A DNA stretch of 64,000 nucleotides from Betaproteobacteria bacterium (GTDB taxonomy: Bacteria > Pseudomonadota > Gammaproteobacteria > Burkholderiales > Sulfuricellaceae), in NCBI GenBank assembly GCA_021373185.1, contig JAJFTF010000006.1, positions 35,470 through 99,469 on the forward strand, read 5' to 3'. The notes under the pieces are model-generated. The model was not told the origin of the DNA. It made no database searches and was given only the letters and a program-made list of their open reading frames with translations. Positions 35,810 through 43,819 of the stretch are shown one piece after another. Every line of letters starts with the position of its first letter. The first letter of the stretch is position 1. Made by a program: the position numbers and the translations under genes.

Positions 35810-37576
35810 TCATTTGCCGCGCATGAACAAGCCGTCCAGTTGTTCCATGGTGATTTCGCGCCAGGTGGGGCGGCCATGATTGCATTGATCGGCGCGTTCG
35901 GTGCTTTCCATTTCGCGCAGCAGCGCGTTCATCTCCGGCACGACGAGCTTTCTGTTGGCGCGAACCGAGGCATGGCAGGCCAGCGTCGCCAGCAGTTCGT
36001 TGCGCCGTTCGGCCAGTACTTGTGCGGCGCCGGATTCATGCAATTCCTTCAGCACGTCGCGCGCCAGCAACACCGGGTCGGCATCGCCAAGCAGCGCCGG
36101 CAGTGCGCGCACCGCCAGCGTGGTGGGCGACAATGCGGCAATTTCAAAGCCCAGTTCGAGCAGCACGGCGTTATGCTCAGCCGCTGCGGCGACATCCAGT
36201 GCACCGGCATGGAACGACACCGGGATCAGCAAGGGCTGCATGGCGATACTGCGCTGGTCGAGAGCGGTTTTCAGCTTCTCATAGGTGATCCGTTCATGGG
36301 CGGCATGCATATCGACAATCACCAGCCCTTTTGCGTTCTGCGCCAGAATGTAAACACCGTGCAACTGCCCCAGCGCGAAGCCCAAAGGCGGCATTTCCAG
36401 CTCCGGTTGTTCGGGCTGGGAGGGTGCCTCCGGCTTGCCGATCCGGCCAAACATGGTTTCGTAGAGATTGGCGCGCTCCGCCACGCCGAGCGGCATTTGC
36501 GTCTGCTGCTGCGGGGTGGCGTAGAAAGACCCGCCCCCGGCGTGGGTGATACTTGACGCGGGTTTGTCGGGCGCTATCTGCCGGGTTCTGATCGGCGCCG
36601 ACAGCGCCTTGTTCAGGGCGTGATAAATAAACTGGTGCAACGCACGGGCATCGCGGAAACGCACTTCGATCTTGGTCGGGTGCACGTTGACGTCAACCGC
36701 TTCCGGCTCGATTTCGAGGAACAGCGCAAAGGCCGGATGGCGGTCGTGATGCAGGATATCCTTGTAGGCCTCGCGGATCGCATGGCTGAGCAACTTGTCG
36801 CGGACGAAACGGCCATTGACGTAAAAATACTGGGCATCGCGCCCGCCGCGCGTGAACCCCGGCAGGCTCGCCAATCCCCACAAGCGCAGGTTTCCCGCAC
36901 GCTCGTCCAGTACCACGGAAGCGGCGGAAAACTCCTCGCCGAGCAAGGTGGCAGCGCGCCGCTCCATCGTCCCGATTGGCAGGTGCCAGATCTTGCGCGC
37001 ATTGTGCTGCAAGGAAAAACCGACTTCCGGGTGACCCAATGCGATGCGCCGAAACATCTCCTCGCAATGGCCGTATTCGGTCGCCTCGCTCTTGAGGAAT
37101 TTGCGCCGCGCCGGGGTATTGAAATAAAGATCATGCACTTCCAGCAGCGTGCCAGAATCCAGTGCGGCGGGCTGCAAGCCGCCGATCTCGCCGCCGCTCG
37201 CCTCCACTTTCCAGGCGTGGCGCTCGCCCCGCCGCCGGCTGGTTAACGCCAAGCGCGAGACCGCAGCGATACTGGCCAGCGCCTCGCCGCGAAAGCCCAG
37301 GCTCTGCACCGACTCCAGATCGGTCAATGAGGAAATCTTGCTGGTGGCATGGCGCTCCAGCGCCAGCGGCAGTTCTTCCGCGACAATGCCGACGCCATCG
37401 TCGGCGACGCGCAGCAGCTTGGTTCCGCCCTGCATCAGGTTGACCGCTATCTCGCCTGCCCCTGCATCCACGCTGTTTTCCAGCATTTCCTTGAGGGCCG
37501 AAGCGGGGCGCTCCACCACTTCGCCGGCAGCGATCTGGTTGATAAGCAAGTCGGGCAAGACACGGATAACAGACAT
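35810..37576 (-). CDS. mutL: DNA mismatch repair protein MutL
   Basis: A 588-residue GHKL ATPase. Motifs: IAAGEVVERPASALKEMLEN (residues 14-33), DDGVGI, ATSKI, LGFRGEALASI, and the family signature. The C-terminal dimerisation domain is present. No DQHAxxER endonuclease motif is seen; the equivalent region reads DMHAAHERI, retaining part of it. Part of the tsaE-amiC-(dsrC)-mutL-miaA block. Confidence 0.97.
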   Translation of the reverse strand: MSVIRVLPDLLINQIAAGEVVERPASALKEMLENSVDAGAGEIAVNLMQGGTKLLRVADDGVGIVAEELPLALERHATSKISSLTDLESVQSLGFRGEALASIAAVSRLALTSRRRGERHAWKVEASGGEIGGLQPAALDSGTLLEVHDLYFNTPARRKFLKSEATEYGHCEEMFRRIALGHPEVGFSLQHNARKIWHLPIGTMERRAATLLGEEFSAASVVLDERAGNLRLWGLASLPGFTRGGRDAQYFYVNGRFVRDKLLSHAIREAYKDILHHDRHPAFALFLEIEPEAVDVNVHPTKIEVRFRDARALHQFIYHALNKALSAPIRTRQIAPDKPASSITHAGGGSFYATPQQQTQMPLGVAERANLYETMFGRIGKPEAPSQPEQPELEMPPLGFALGQLHGVYILAQNAKGLVIVDMHAAHERITYEKLKTALDQRSIAMQPLLIPVSFHAGALDVAAAAEHNAVLLELGFEIAALSPTTLAVRALPALLGDADPVLLARDVLKELHESGAAQVLAERRNELLATLACHASVRANRKLVVPEMNALLREMESTERADQCNHGRPTWREITMEQLDGLFMRGK

Positions 37577-37675
37577 CGATAACCTGCAATAAATGTAATT
37601 TTCGGATTATACCCTGATGCACAGGGTGTCGATTCAATGCCTGGAAGCCATCTGAAACCCGGCCTCAAATAATTG

Positions 37676-37704
37676 TTGACTATTTTTGTAGGTTATAGTC
37701 TAAT
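37676..37704 (+). promoter_or_regulatory. Sigma-70 promoter of the dsrC-like gene
   Basis: TTGACT (37676-37681), a 17-bp spacer and TCTAAT (37699-37704): 5/6 matches in each hexamer at ideal spacing. It gives a leader of about 115 nt. The -35 lies inside AATTGTTGACTA, a 12-base word repeated at the sulfurtransferase promoter (42856-42867). Confidence 0.65.
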
Positions 37705-37826
37705 GCTAACACCTAGACAGAATCTAAAACGGTCAGGTAGGCAACATTGAATCTTTACGGTGGCTCCAGGCGGCTTTGTCTCTGGTGCGATTATCGGAAA
37801 TCTGAATTTTTTGAGGAGGAATCATC

Positions 37827-38120
37827 ATGGAACTACCGGAACGCGATGGCGACGGCTACCTGACCGACATGAGCGCATGGACGCCGGAAATCGGCAGCGC
37901 AATGGCCGAGGCGGATAGCTACAAGCTGGATGAAGTGAAATGGGCCCAGATTATCAAAGCCCGCGAATTCTTCGATGAATTCGGCAGCGTGCCGCCGATA
38001 CGGAAATTCGCCAAATACATTGGCGAGGAACAGAACAACGTATTCAAACTGTGGATGACCGGCCCGATGAAGCCGATCACCAAGTACGGCGGCCTGCCCA
38101 AGCCCACTGGCTGTGTTTGA
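37827..38120 (+). CDS. DsrC/TusE-family sulfur carrier with one C-terminal cysteine
   Basis: A 97-residue protein of the DsrC/TusE/RspA family. It ends GLPKPTGCV with the active penultimate cysteine (C96). The second cysteine of true DsrC, 11 positions earlier, is replaced by threonine (T85), as in TusE and related single-cysteine proteins. It could carry a persulfide but not form the internal disulfide that DsrC gives to DsrMK. GAGGAGG is 7 bases before the ATG. It stands alone on the plus strand between amiC and mutL, with its own promoter and terminator. TusE (tRNA thiolation) or a separate sulfur-trafficking role are both possible. Confidence 0.87.
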   Translation: MELPERDGDGYLTDMSAWTPEIGSAMAEADSYKLDEVKWAQIIKAREFFDEFGSVPPIRKFAKYIGEEQNNVFKLWMTGPMKPITKYGGLPKPTGCV

Positions 38121-38128
38121 TATTTCGC

Positions 38129-38154
38129 TTCGCACCGGCGCTCGCCGGTGCGAA
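38129..38154. terminator. Bidirectional terminator between dsrC-like gene and amiC
   Basis: A perfect 11-bp stem, TTCGCACCGGC (38129-38139) with GCCGGTGCGAA (38144-38154), and a 4-base loop. It is followed by a T-containing stretch on the plus strand. It lies between two convergent genes. Confidence 0.75.
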
Positions 38155-38156
38155 TC

Positions 38157-39497
38157 TTATTGTTCGATGCTGGCCATTTTTGAACGTGCCAGCGGCGGGT
38201 TTTTGGCGAAATAGAGTTTCACGCCGCCGAGGATGGCCGTTGCCATTCTGTCCTGATAATCCTCATCCTTAAGCCGCCGCTCTTCCTCCGGGTTGGAAAT
38301 GAACGCAGTTTCCACCAAGATGGAAGGGATGTCCGGCGATTTCAGCACGGCAAAACCGGCTTGCTCCACCGACCCCTTGTGCAGATGATTGATGCCGCCA
38401 AGCTGGCCCAGCACGGCCTTGCCGAGCTTGAGGCTATCGTTGATGGTGGCGGTCTGCGACAGATCCAGCAGGGTTTGCTTGAGATAGACGTCCTTGACGT
38501 CGATATTCACGCCGCCGATCAGGTCGGCATCGTTTTCCTTCTTTGCCAGCCAGCGCGCAGCAGCCGACGTTGCGCCGCGTTCCGACAAGGCGAACACCGA
38601 AGAGCCGCGCGCATCCGGCTTAACGAAAGCGTCGGCATGGATCGAAACGAACAGGTCGGCTTTGACGTTGCGCGCCTTGACCACCCGACCTTGCAGGGGA
38701 ATGAAGAAATCGCCGTCGCGGATCAGCACGCCGCGCATGTTCGGCTCGGCATCGACCTGAGCCTTCAGGCGACGCGCAATCGCCAGCGTCACATCCTTCT
38801 CATTGGAGCCGTTCTTGCCGCGCGCACCCGGATCTTCACCGCCGTGTCCCGCATCGATGGCGATGGTGATCAGGCGTATCACATCGGGCTTGCCCACCGC
38901 CTTCGCGACTTCGACAGGCTTTTCCCCAACAGATTTCTCTTCAACAGGCTTTGCCTTGTCCGTATTTTCCATGGACTTGGCAATAGTCAGCCCCAAAGGC
39001 TTCTCGTCAATTTTCTCGGTCTTGGCAACTTCGGGCAGGCTTCCGGCTTCACGTTTGTCCAGCAGCGCCATCATCGGGTCGATCGGCTGCAACGGGTAAA
39101 TATCGAGCACCAGGCGATGGCCGTACTCGCCATAGGGCGGCAAGGTAAAGAGTTGCGGCTTGACCTCTGCCTTGAGGTCGAGCACCACCCGCACCACGCC
39201 GGGCTTGTTGCGACCGACGCGCACCAGCTTGATATAGGGATCGTTGGCCGCGACCTTGGCGGCGAGGCCTTCGAGCGCGGCGTTAACATCCACGCCTTCA
39301 AGGTCGATGACCAGCCGATCCGGGTTCTTGACAGCAAGAAATTGATATTTGACAGGCTTTGCGGATTCGAGAGTCAAGCGCGTGTAGTCGGTCGCCGGCC
39401 AAACCCGGGCCGAAGTGATGCTCATCTCGGCATACGCACTTGCCGTTATGATCAAAAGAACTGCAAAACTTACGACAAATTTGAATCTTTCAAGCAT
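38157..39497 (-). CDS. amiC: N-acetylmuramoyl-L-alanine amidase with AMIN domain
   Basis: A 446-residue periplasmic enzyme that splits septal peptidoglycan. Signal peptide (residues 1-23, cut after SAYA), AMIN domain (25-140: VWPATDYTRLTLES, PDRLVIDLEG), a low-complexity linker with EKPVE repeats, then Amidase_3 (from about 205: TIAIDAGHGGEDPGARG, VSIHADAF, ILVETAFISNPEEE) with the zinc-binding H, E and H. Its 5' end overlaps tsaE by 28 bp. AmiC and AmiB are not separable by sequence alone here; the order matches E. coli amiB. Confidence 0.93.
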   Translation of the reverse strand: MLERFKFVVSFAVLLIITASAYAEMSITSARVWPATDYTRLTLESAKPVKYQFLAVKNPDRLVIDLEGVDVNAALEGLAAKVAANDPYIKLVRVGRNKPGVVRVVLDLKAEVKPQLFTLPPYGEYGHRLVLDIYPLQPIDPMMALLDKREAGSLPEVAKTEKIDEKPLGLTIAKSMENTDKAKPVEEKSVGEKPVEVAKAVGKPDVIRLITIAIDAGHGGEDPGARGKNGSNEKDVTLAIARRLKAQVDAEPNMRGVLIRDGDFFIPLQGRVVKARNVKADLFVSIHADAFVKPDARGSSVFALSERGATSAAARWLAKKENDADLIGGVNIDVKDVYLKQTLLDLSQTATINDSLKLGKAVLGQLGGINHLHKGSVEQAGFAVLKSPDIPSILVETAFISNPEEERRLKDEDYQDRMATAILGGVKLYFAKNPPLARSKMASIEQ

Positions 39498-39961
39498 TGA
39501 CTGCCCTTCTCGCTACCCGCCTCCACCGTCACATCGCGCCCCGTTCCCCGGATGTCCAGGGAAATCTTGATATCCGGCAACGGCAACAGGCCGCCGGCTT
39601 TTTCCGGCCATTCGACCAGGCACACCGAGCTCTCGTTGAAATATTCGCGGAAGCCCGCTTCGTGCCATTCGTCTGGATCGTTGAAGCGATAAAAATCAAA
39701 GTGATATAAGTATAAGCTAGAAATCACGTAATGCTCAACCAAAGTATAAGTTGGGCTTTTGACTTTTCCCGTATAACCGAGCGCCCGCAGTATGGCGCGC
39801 ACCAGTGCGGTCTTGCCGGCGCCGAGATCGCCGTTCAGCGTGATCATCAGGCCCGGCCTGAGCAACGCGGCCAATTCGGCACCGAACGCATCGGTGGCGC
39901 TCTCGTCGGCCAGATGGCGGGTTATTTTCGGCGTCTGGCGGTTTTCATCTAAACTATGCAC
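39470..39961 (-). CDS. tsaE: tRNA threonylcarbamoyladenosine biosynthesis ATPase TsaE
   Basis: A 163-residue P-loop ATPase required with TsaB, TsaC and TsaD for t6A37 in tRNA. Walker A NGDLGAGKTALVR, SPTYTLVEHY, and the later VEWPEKAG. There is no in-frame ATG at the 5' end. I chose a GTG at 39961; a TTG at 39988 is the next option. Either start overlaps the divergent queG gene (start 39956). It overlaps amiC by 28 bp downstream. Confidence 0.9.
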   Translation of the reverse strand: MHSLDENRQTPKITRHLADESATDAFGAELAALLRPGLMITLNGDLGAGKTALVRAILRALGYTGKVKSPTYTLVEHYVISSLYLYHFDFYRFNDPDEWHEAGFREYFNESSVCLVEWPEKAGGLLPLPDIKISLDIRGTGRDVTVEAGSEKGSQCLKDSNLS

Positions 39962-41038
39962 GTGGACACACTCATCGATAACCCTCAACCCGATTTACGG
40001 CAACTCGCCGAAAATATTAAGGCATGGGGGATGGAACTCGGCTTTCAGGCCGTCGGCATCGCCGGCACCGATCTTGGCCAAGCCGAAACGCACCTGCTGG
40101 AATGGCTGAAACAAGGCTGCCATGGCGAGATGGATTATATGGCAAACCACGGCGTCAAGCGCAGCCGCCCACAAGAATTGGTGCCCGGTACACTGCGCGT
40201 GATCACGGCGCGAATGGCCTACTTCCCGCCCCAGGCGCAAGACAGCGCAGCAGTGCTCGAACAAGGCGACCAAGCTTTCATCTCGCGCTACGCGCTGGGA
40301 CGCGATTACCACAAGCTGATTCGAGCCCGCCTGCAAAAGCTGGCGGATAGGATTCAGCACGAGATCGGCCCGTTTCAGTACCGCGTTTTCACCGACAGCG
40401 CGCCGGTCATGGAAGTGGAGCTGGCCAGCCGCAGCGGCCTGGGATGGCGCGGCAAGCACTCTTTACTGCTGTCGCGCGCCGCCGGCTCGTGGTTTTTTCT
40501 CGGCGAAATTTACGTCGGCCTGCCATTGCCGACAGACGCACCCGAAGCCAGCCATTGCGGCACCTGCACCGGCTGCATCGACGCCTGCCCGACCGGAGCC
40601 ATTATCGCGCCCTATCAGGTGGATGCGCGGCGCTGCATCTCCTATCTCACCATCGAGCTGAAAGGCAGCATCCCTCTTGAACTCAGGCCGCTGATCGGAA
40701 ACCGCATCTACGGCTGCGACGACTGCCAACTGGCGTGCCCATGGAACAAATTCGGCCAGCCCACGCAGGAAACCGACTTTGCCGTGCGCCACGGCTTGGA
40801 CAGCGCCAAACTGGCCGAGCTTTTCATCTGGAATCAGGAAGAATTCGACACCCGGCTGGCCGGCAGCCCGATCCGCCGCATCGGCCACGAGCGCTGGCTG
40901 CGCAACATCGCCGTCGCGCTGGGCAATGCCCCGCCGGCATCGGCGATCGGCGCCGCACTGAAATTACGCCTCGATCACCCGTCCGCACTGGTGCGCGAAC
41001 ATGTGACATGGGCGCTGGAACAACAGGCTGGTATGTAG
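39956..41038 (+). CDS. queG: Epoxyqueuosine reductase
   Basis: A 360-residue cobalamin/Fe-S enzyme making the last step to queuosine in tRNA. Two [4Fe-4S] motifs: CGTCTGCIDACP and CDDCQLACPWN. Other family parts are HGEMDYMANH, YALGRDYHKLIR and HEAT-like repeats at the C-terminus (LDHPSALVREHV). It is divergent from tsaE with overlapping start codons. The two enzymes both modify tRNA anticodon loops. Confidence 0.96.
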   Translation: MHVDTLIDNPQPDLRQLAENIKAWGMELGFQAVGIAGTDLGQAETHLLEWLKQGCHGEMDYMANHGVKRSRPQELVPGTLRVITARMAYFPPQAQDSAAVLEQGDQAFISRYALGRDYHKLIRARLQKLADRIQHEIGPFQYRVFTDSAPVMEVELASRSGLGWRGKHSLLLSRAAGSWFFLGEIYVGLPLPTDAPEASHCGTCTGCIDACPTGAIIAPYQVDARRCISYLTIELKGSIPLELRPLIGNRIYGCDDCQLACPWNKFGQPTQETDFAVRHGLDSAKLAELFIWNQEEFDTRLAGSPIRRIGHERWLRNIAVALGNAPPASAIGAALKLRLDHPSALVREHVTWALEQQAGM

Positions 41039-41055
41039 GAGCGACCTCCAGCAGA

Positions 41056-41766
41056 TCAATCGTCGAGCGTAGTCAGATAAGCCAGGATATCGCGGATTTC
41101 TTCCGGCTTGAGCTGATTCAGGGTTTCCTTGGAGATATCCTTGACATCCTTGTCGTGGATGCGCTCACCCTTGGTAAACCGGTCGATCTGACGTTTCAGG
41201 TAGCTCGTATACTGCCCGGCAAGCATAGGCACATTGCGCTTGCCCATGCCGGTTTTCCCATGGCATGAACCGGAACATTGTTCCTTGTAAAGCTTGGCGC
41301 CCGCTTCCACATCACCTTCGGAACGAGGAATATTGAGCACCTTGTCCACCGCCAGCAAACGCGTCAGCGCATCGTCCGTATCCTTGAACACCGGAAATTC
41401 AGTATCGAGTTTGATCGCGGAAAGATAGGCTGAAATATGGACGATGTCCTCGTCCGGCAACTCGCGCTCCAGGGTGTATGGGAACATTGGAATATTGTGG
41501 CGATTGCGATCCTTGAACTGGTGCAACTGTTCCGCCAAATATTCCATGTGCTGGCCGGCAAGGCGTGGATACTCGCCCTTCTTGCCGCCTTGGCCGGAAT
41601 CGCCATGACAGGCTGCGCACACGCCATTGATCTGGCGTCCGATTTCCGGATCGACCTTCACCGCAGGCGGTTTGGCCGCCACTTTTTCAGCCGCAATCGT
41701 ACTTACTGAAACCCCCGCCAGACAAACCAGCAACACCAACAAACCATTTCTCGCATTAACCCGCAC
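41056..41766 (-). CDS. Dihaem c-type cytochrome with one CX3CH motif
   Basis: A 236-residue exported protein: signal peptide, then two cytochrome c domains. Haem 1 is CAACH (C50, C53, H54). The second motif is CSGSCH (C164, C168, H169), with three residues between the cysteines instead of two. Methionines M94 and M181 could be axial ligands. It resembles cytochrome c4/c553-type electron carriers. It starts at a GTG (41766), 8 bases after AGGGGTG. The nucleotide sequence was re-read, and the extra residue is in frame. It is convergent with queG. Confidence 0.85.
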   Translation of the reverse strand: MRVNARNGLLVLLVCLAGVSVSTIAAEKVAAKPPAVKVDPEIGRQINGVCAACHGDSGQGGKKGEYPRLAGQHMEYLAEQLHQFKDRNRHNIPMFPYTLERELPDEDIVHISAYLSAIKLDTEFPVFKDTDDALTRLLAVDKVLNIPRSEGDVEAGAKLYKEQCSGSCHGKTGMGKRNVPMLAGQYTSYLKRQIDRFTKGERIHDKDVKDISKETLNQLKPEEIRDILAYLTTLDD

Positions 41767-41920
41767 TTTGAAGACACCCCTGAAAATTTAATGATTCACA
41801 TCAACCTTTTCAATTTTACGACAAAAGCCATGATCAGGCCAAATTCCGGCACCTTGACCGTGGCTGCCGGAGCCATCAGAATGGCAGCCTGCTTTTGTGG
41901 AAAACTTTAGACACCTCCCT

Positions 41921-42727
41921 ATGAATCCTAGTTCAGGCAACCCCATCGGCGTATTCGATTCCGGCGTCGGCGGCCTCACCGTAGTGCGCGCCCTGATGGA
42001 GCGCCTGCCATTCGAAAACATCGTCTACTTCGGCGACACCGCACGCGTACCCTACGGCGTGAAGTCGGTTGAAACCATCGCCCACTACACCACCCAGATC
42101 GCCGAATTCCTGCTCGCCAAGGATGTCAAACTGCTGGTTGTCGCCTGCAACACCATGGCAGCCGTAGCCTCGCAGATCGTCAAAGACCTTTCGCCGGTGC
42201 CGGTGCTGGACGTGATCGATGCCGGCGCACTCGGCGCCATCTCGACTTCGACCAAAAAACAGGTGGGCGTCATAGGTACCCCCACCACCATCAACAGCAA
42301 CGCTTATGCACGGGCGATCCACCAATACGAACCGGAGGCGCGCATTTTTTCCCAGGCTTGCCCGCTGTTCGTGCCGTTGGTGGAAGAAGGCTGGCTCGAC
42401 CACCCCGTCACCCGGCTCACCGCGCAGGAATACCTCAAGCCGGTGCTGGCCCAGAATATCGACACCCTGGTACTGGGGTGCACCCACTACCCCCTGCTCA
42501 AGCCACTGTTGCAGGACGTGGTAGGTAGCGGTGTGCGATTGGTGGATTCAGCCGAGGCCATGGCGGAAGAAACTGCCGCCCTGCTCGCCGAAATGAACAT
42601 GGCGAACCCGCAACGCACGCCACCGCGCTACGAATTTTATGTCACCGATGTACCGCTGCGATTCCAGACCATCGGCGAACGCTTTCTCGGTCGAACGCTA
42701 TCGAATGTGCACGTCGTGAAATGGTAG
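41921..42727 (+). CDS. murI: Glutamate racemase
   Basis: A 268-residue enzyme making D-glutamate for peptidoglycan. Motifs: GVFDSGVGGLTVVRAL, YFGDTARVPYG, VACNTMAA (first catalytic Cys), LGCTHYPLL (second catalytic Cys). I chose the ATG at 41921, where the family usually begins; an in-frame GTG at 41897 lies upstream. No clear Shine-Dalgarno is seen. Confidence 0.96.
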   Translation: MNPSSGNPIGVFDSGVGGLTVVRALMERLPFENIVYFGDTARVPYGVKSVETIAHYTTQIAEFLLAKDVKLLVVACNTMAAVASQIVKDLSPVPVLDVIDAGALGAISTSTKKQVGVIGTPTTINSNAYARAIHQYEPEARIFSQACPLFVPLVEEGWLDHPVTRLTAQEYLKPVLAQNIDTLVLGCTHYPLLKPLLQDVVGSGVRLVDSAEAMAEETAALLAEMNMANPQRTPPRYEFYVTDVPLRFQTIGERFLGRTLSNVHVVKW

Positions 42728-42860
42728 CGACCACTCGCATCCCGCTCTGAAAACCCTCCCGCAATACGGTCGACCGCACTCCTGTTAAAAACTTTTTTCG
42801 AGCGCTTGGCGTACGGCTTTTGCCGGACGTTCGCCCAAACCATCAAGCTCGATCCAATTG

Positions 42861-42889
42861 TTGACTAATTTAGTCTGACATTGTATAAA
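42861..42889 (+). promoter_or_regulatory. Sigma-70 promoter of the sulfurtransferase gene
   Basis: TTGACT (42861-42866), a 17-bp spacer and TATAAA (42884-42889): a near-consensus promoter 30 bp before the ATG. The upstream bases AATTG complete a 12-base identity with the dsrC-like promoter. Confidence 0.75.
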
Positions 42890-42918
42890 CAATTACAAAC
42901 CTCGCTCGGAGAGCCGTC

Positions 42919-43776
42919 ATGCCAGCAAAAGCCACTCCAACTTTTCCCCTGATCCTCGACTCCGAACAATTGGAGCCGCGCCTGGGTGAAAAAAACTTCC
43001 TCGTGGTCGACCTGTGCAAGCCGGAATATTATGCGAGCTTCCATGTACCCGGCGCGCTTCATCTGGATTACGCCCGATTGACGGAGCAAGGCAGCATGGC
43101 GCGCGGATTGCTGCCCGATGATGAGCATCTGGCCGAGCTATTTTCCTCGCTTGGACTCACCCCGGAAACCCATGTTGTCGCCTACGACGATGAAGGCGGC
43201 GGCAAGGCGGGCCGCCTGCTGTGGACGCTGGACGCAATCGGCCACCGGAGTTTTTCGCTGCTCAACGGCGGCTTGCAGGCGTGGCACAACGAGGGGCACA
43301 CCGGCAGCAGCAAAATGACTGCACCGCCGGCAAAAACCGCATATGAAATCGAAGGCAAAAATGAAAAGACGGCGGTAGCCGACACTCCCTATGTTCTTGC
43401 CCATCTGGATGATCCGCACACCGTCATCCTCGACGTGCGCAGCGCTAACGAATATCTGGGACTGACCCGGACGGCGCTGCGCAACGGTCACATGCCGGGC
43501 GCGGTCAATCTGGACTGGTCATTCGCCATGGATTTTGAAAACAACCTGAAACTCAGGCCGAAGGAAGAGCTTGAAATCAAATTGCATCGGCTCGGCATCA
43601 CCCCGGACAAGGAAGTAATCGTGCATTGCCACACCCACCACCGCTCCGCCTTCACTTATGTCGTGTTGAAAGCATTGGGCTACCCCCGCGTCAGAGGCTA
43701 CGCAGGCTCCTGGTCGGAATGGGGCAACCGCGAAGACACTCCGGTGACGACAGGATTGGATGCCATCGCAGCCTGA
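42919..43776 (+). CDS. Two-domain rhodanese sulfurtransferase (SseA-like)
   Basis: A 285-residue enzyme moving sulfane sulfur from thiosulfate or mercaptopyruvate to an acceptor. The N-terminal rhodanese domain lacks the active cysteine (AYDDEGGGKAGR); the C-terminal domain has C237 in the loop CHTHHRSA. LDVRSANEY and GYAGSWSEWGN are typical. The loop CHTHHRS differs from CGSGVT of mercaptopyruvate and CRKGVT of thiosulfate enzymes, so the substrate is uncertain. GGAG lies 7 bases before the ATG. Confidence 0.9.
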   Translation: MPAKATPTFPLILDSEQLEPRLGEKNFLVVDLCKPEYYASFHVPGALHLDYARLTEQGSMARGLLPDDEHLAELFSSLGLTPETHVVAYDDEGGGKAGRLLWTLDAIGHRSFSLLNGGLQAWHNEGHTGSSKMTAPPAKTAYEIEGKNEKTAVADTPYVLAHLDDPHTVILDVRSANEYLGLTRTALRNGHMPGAVNLDWSFAMDFENNLKLRPKEELEIKLHRLGITPDKEVIVHCHTHHRSAFTYVVLKALGYPRVRGYAGSWSEWGNREDTPVTTGLDAIAA

Positions 43777-43819
43777 CAGGCAAAGCTGTTAACGGCATGG
43801 CCGATTCGCAGCAATCCCC

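Noticed and set aside
37827..38120. Calling this gene a canonical DsrC of the reverse Dsr pathway
   Set aside because: The second conserved cysteine is missing (T85), and no dsr genes are in the window.
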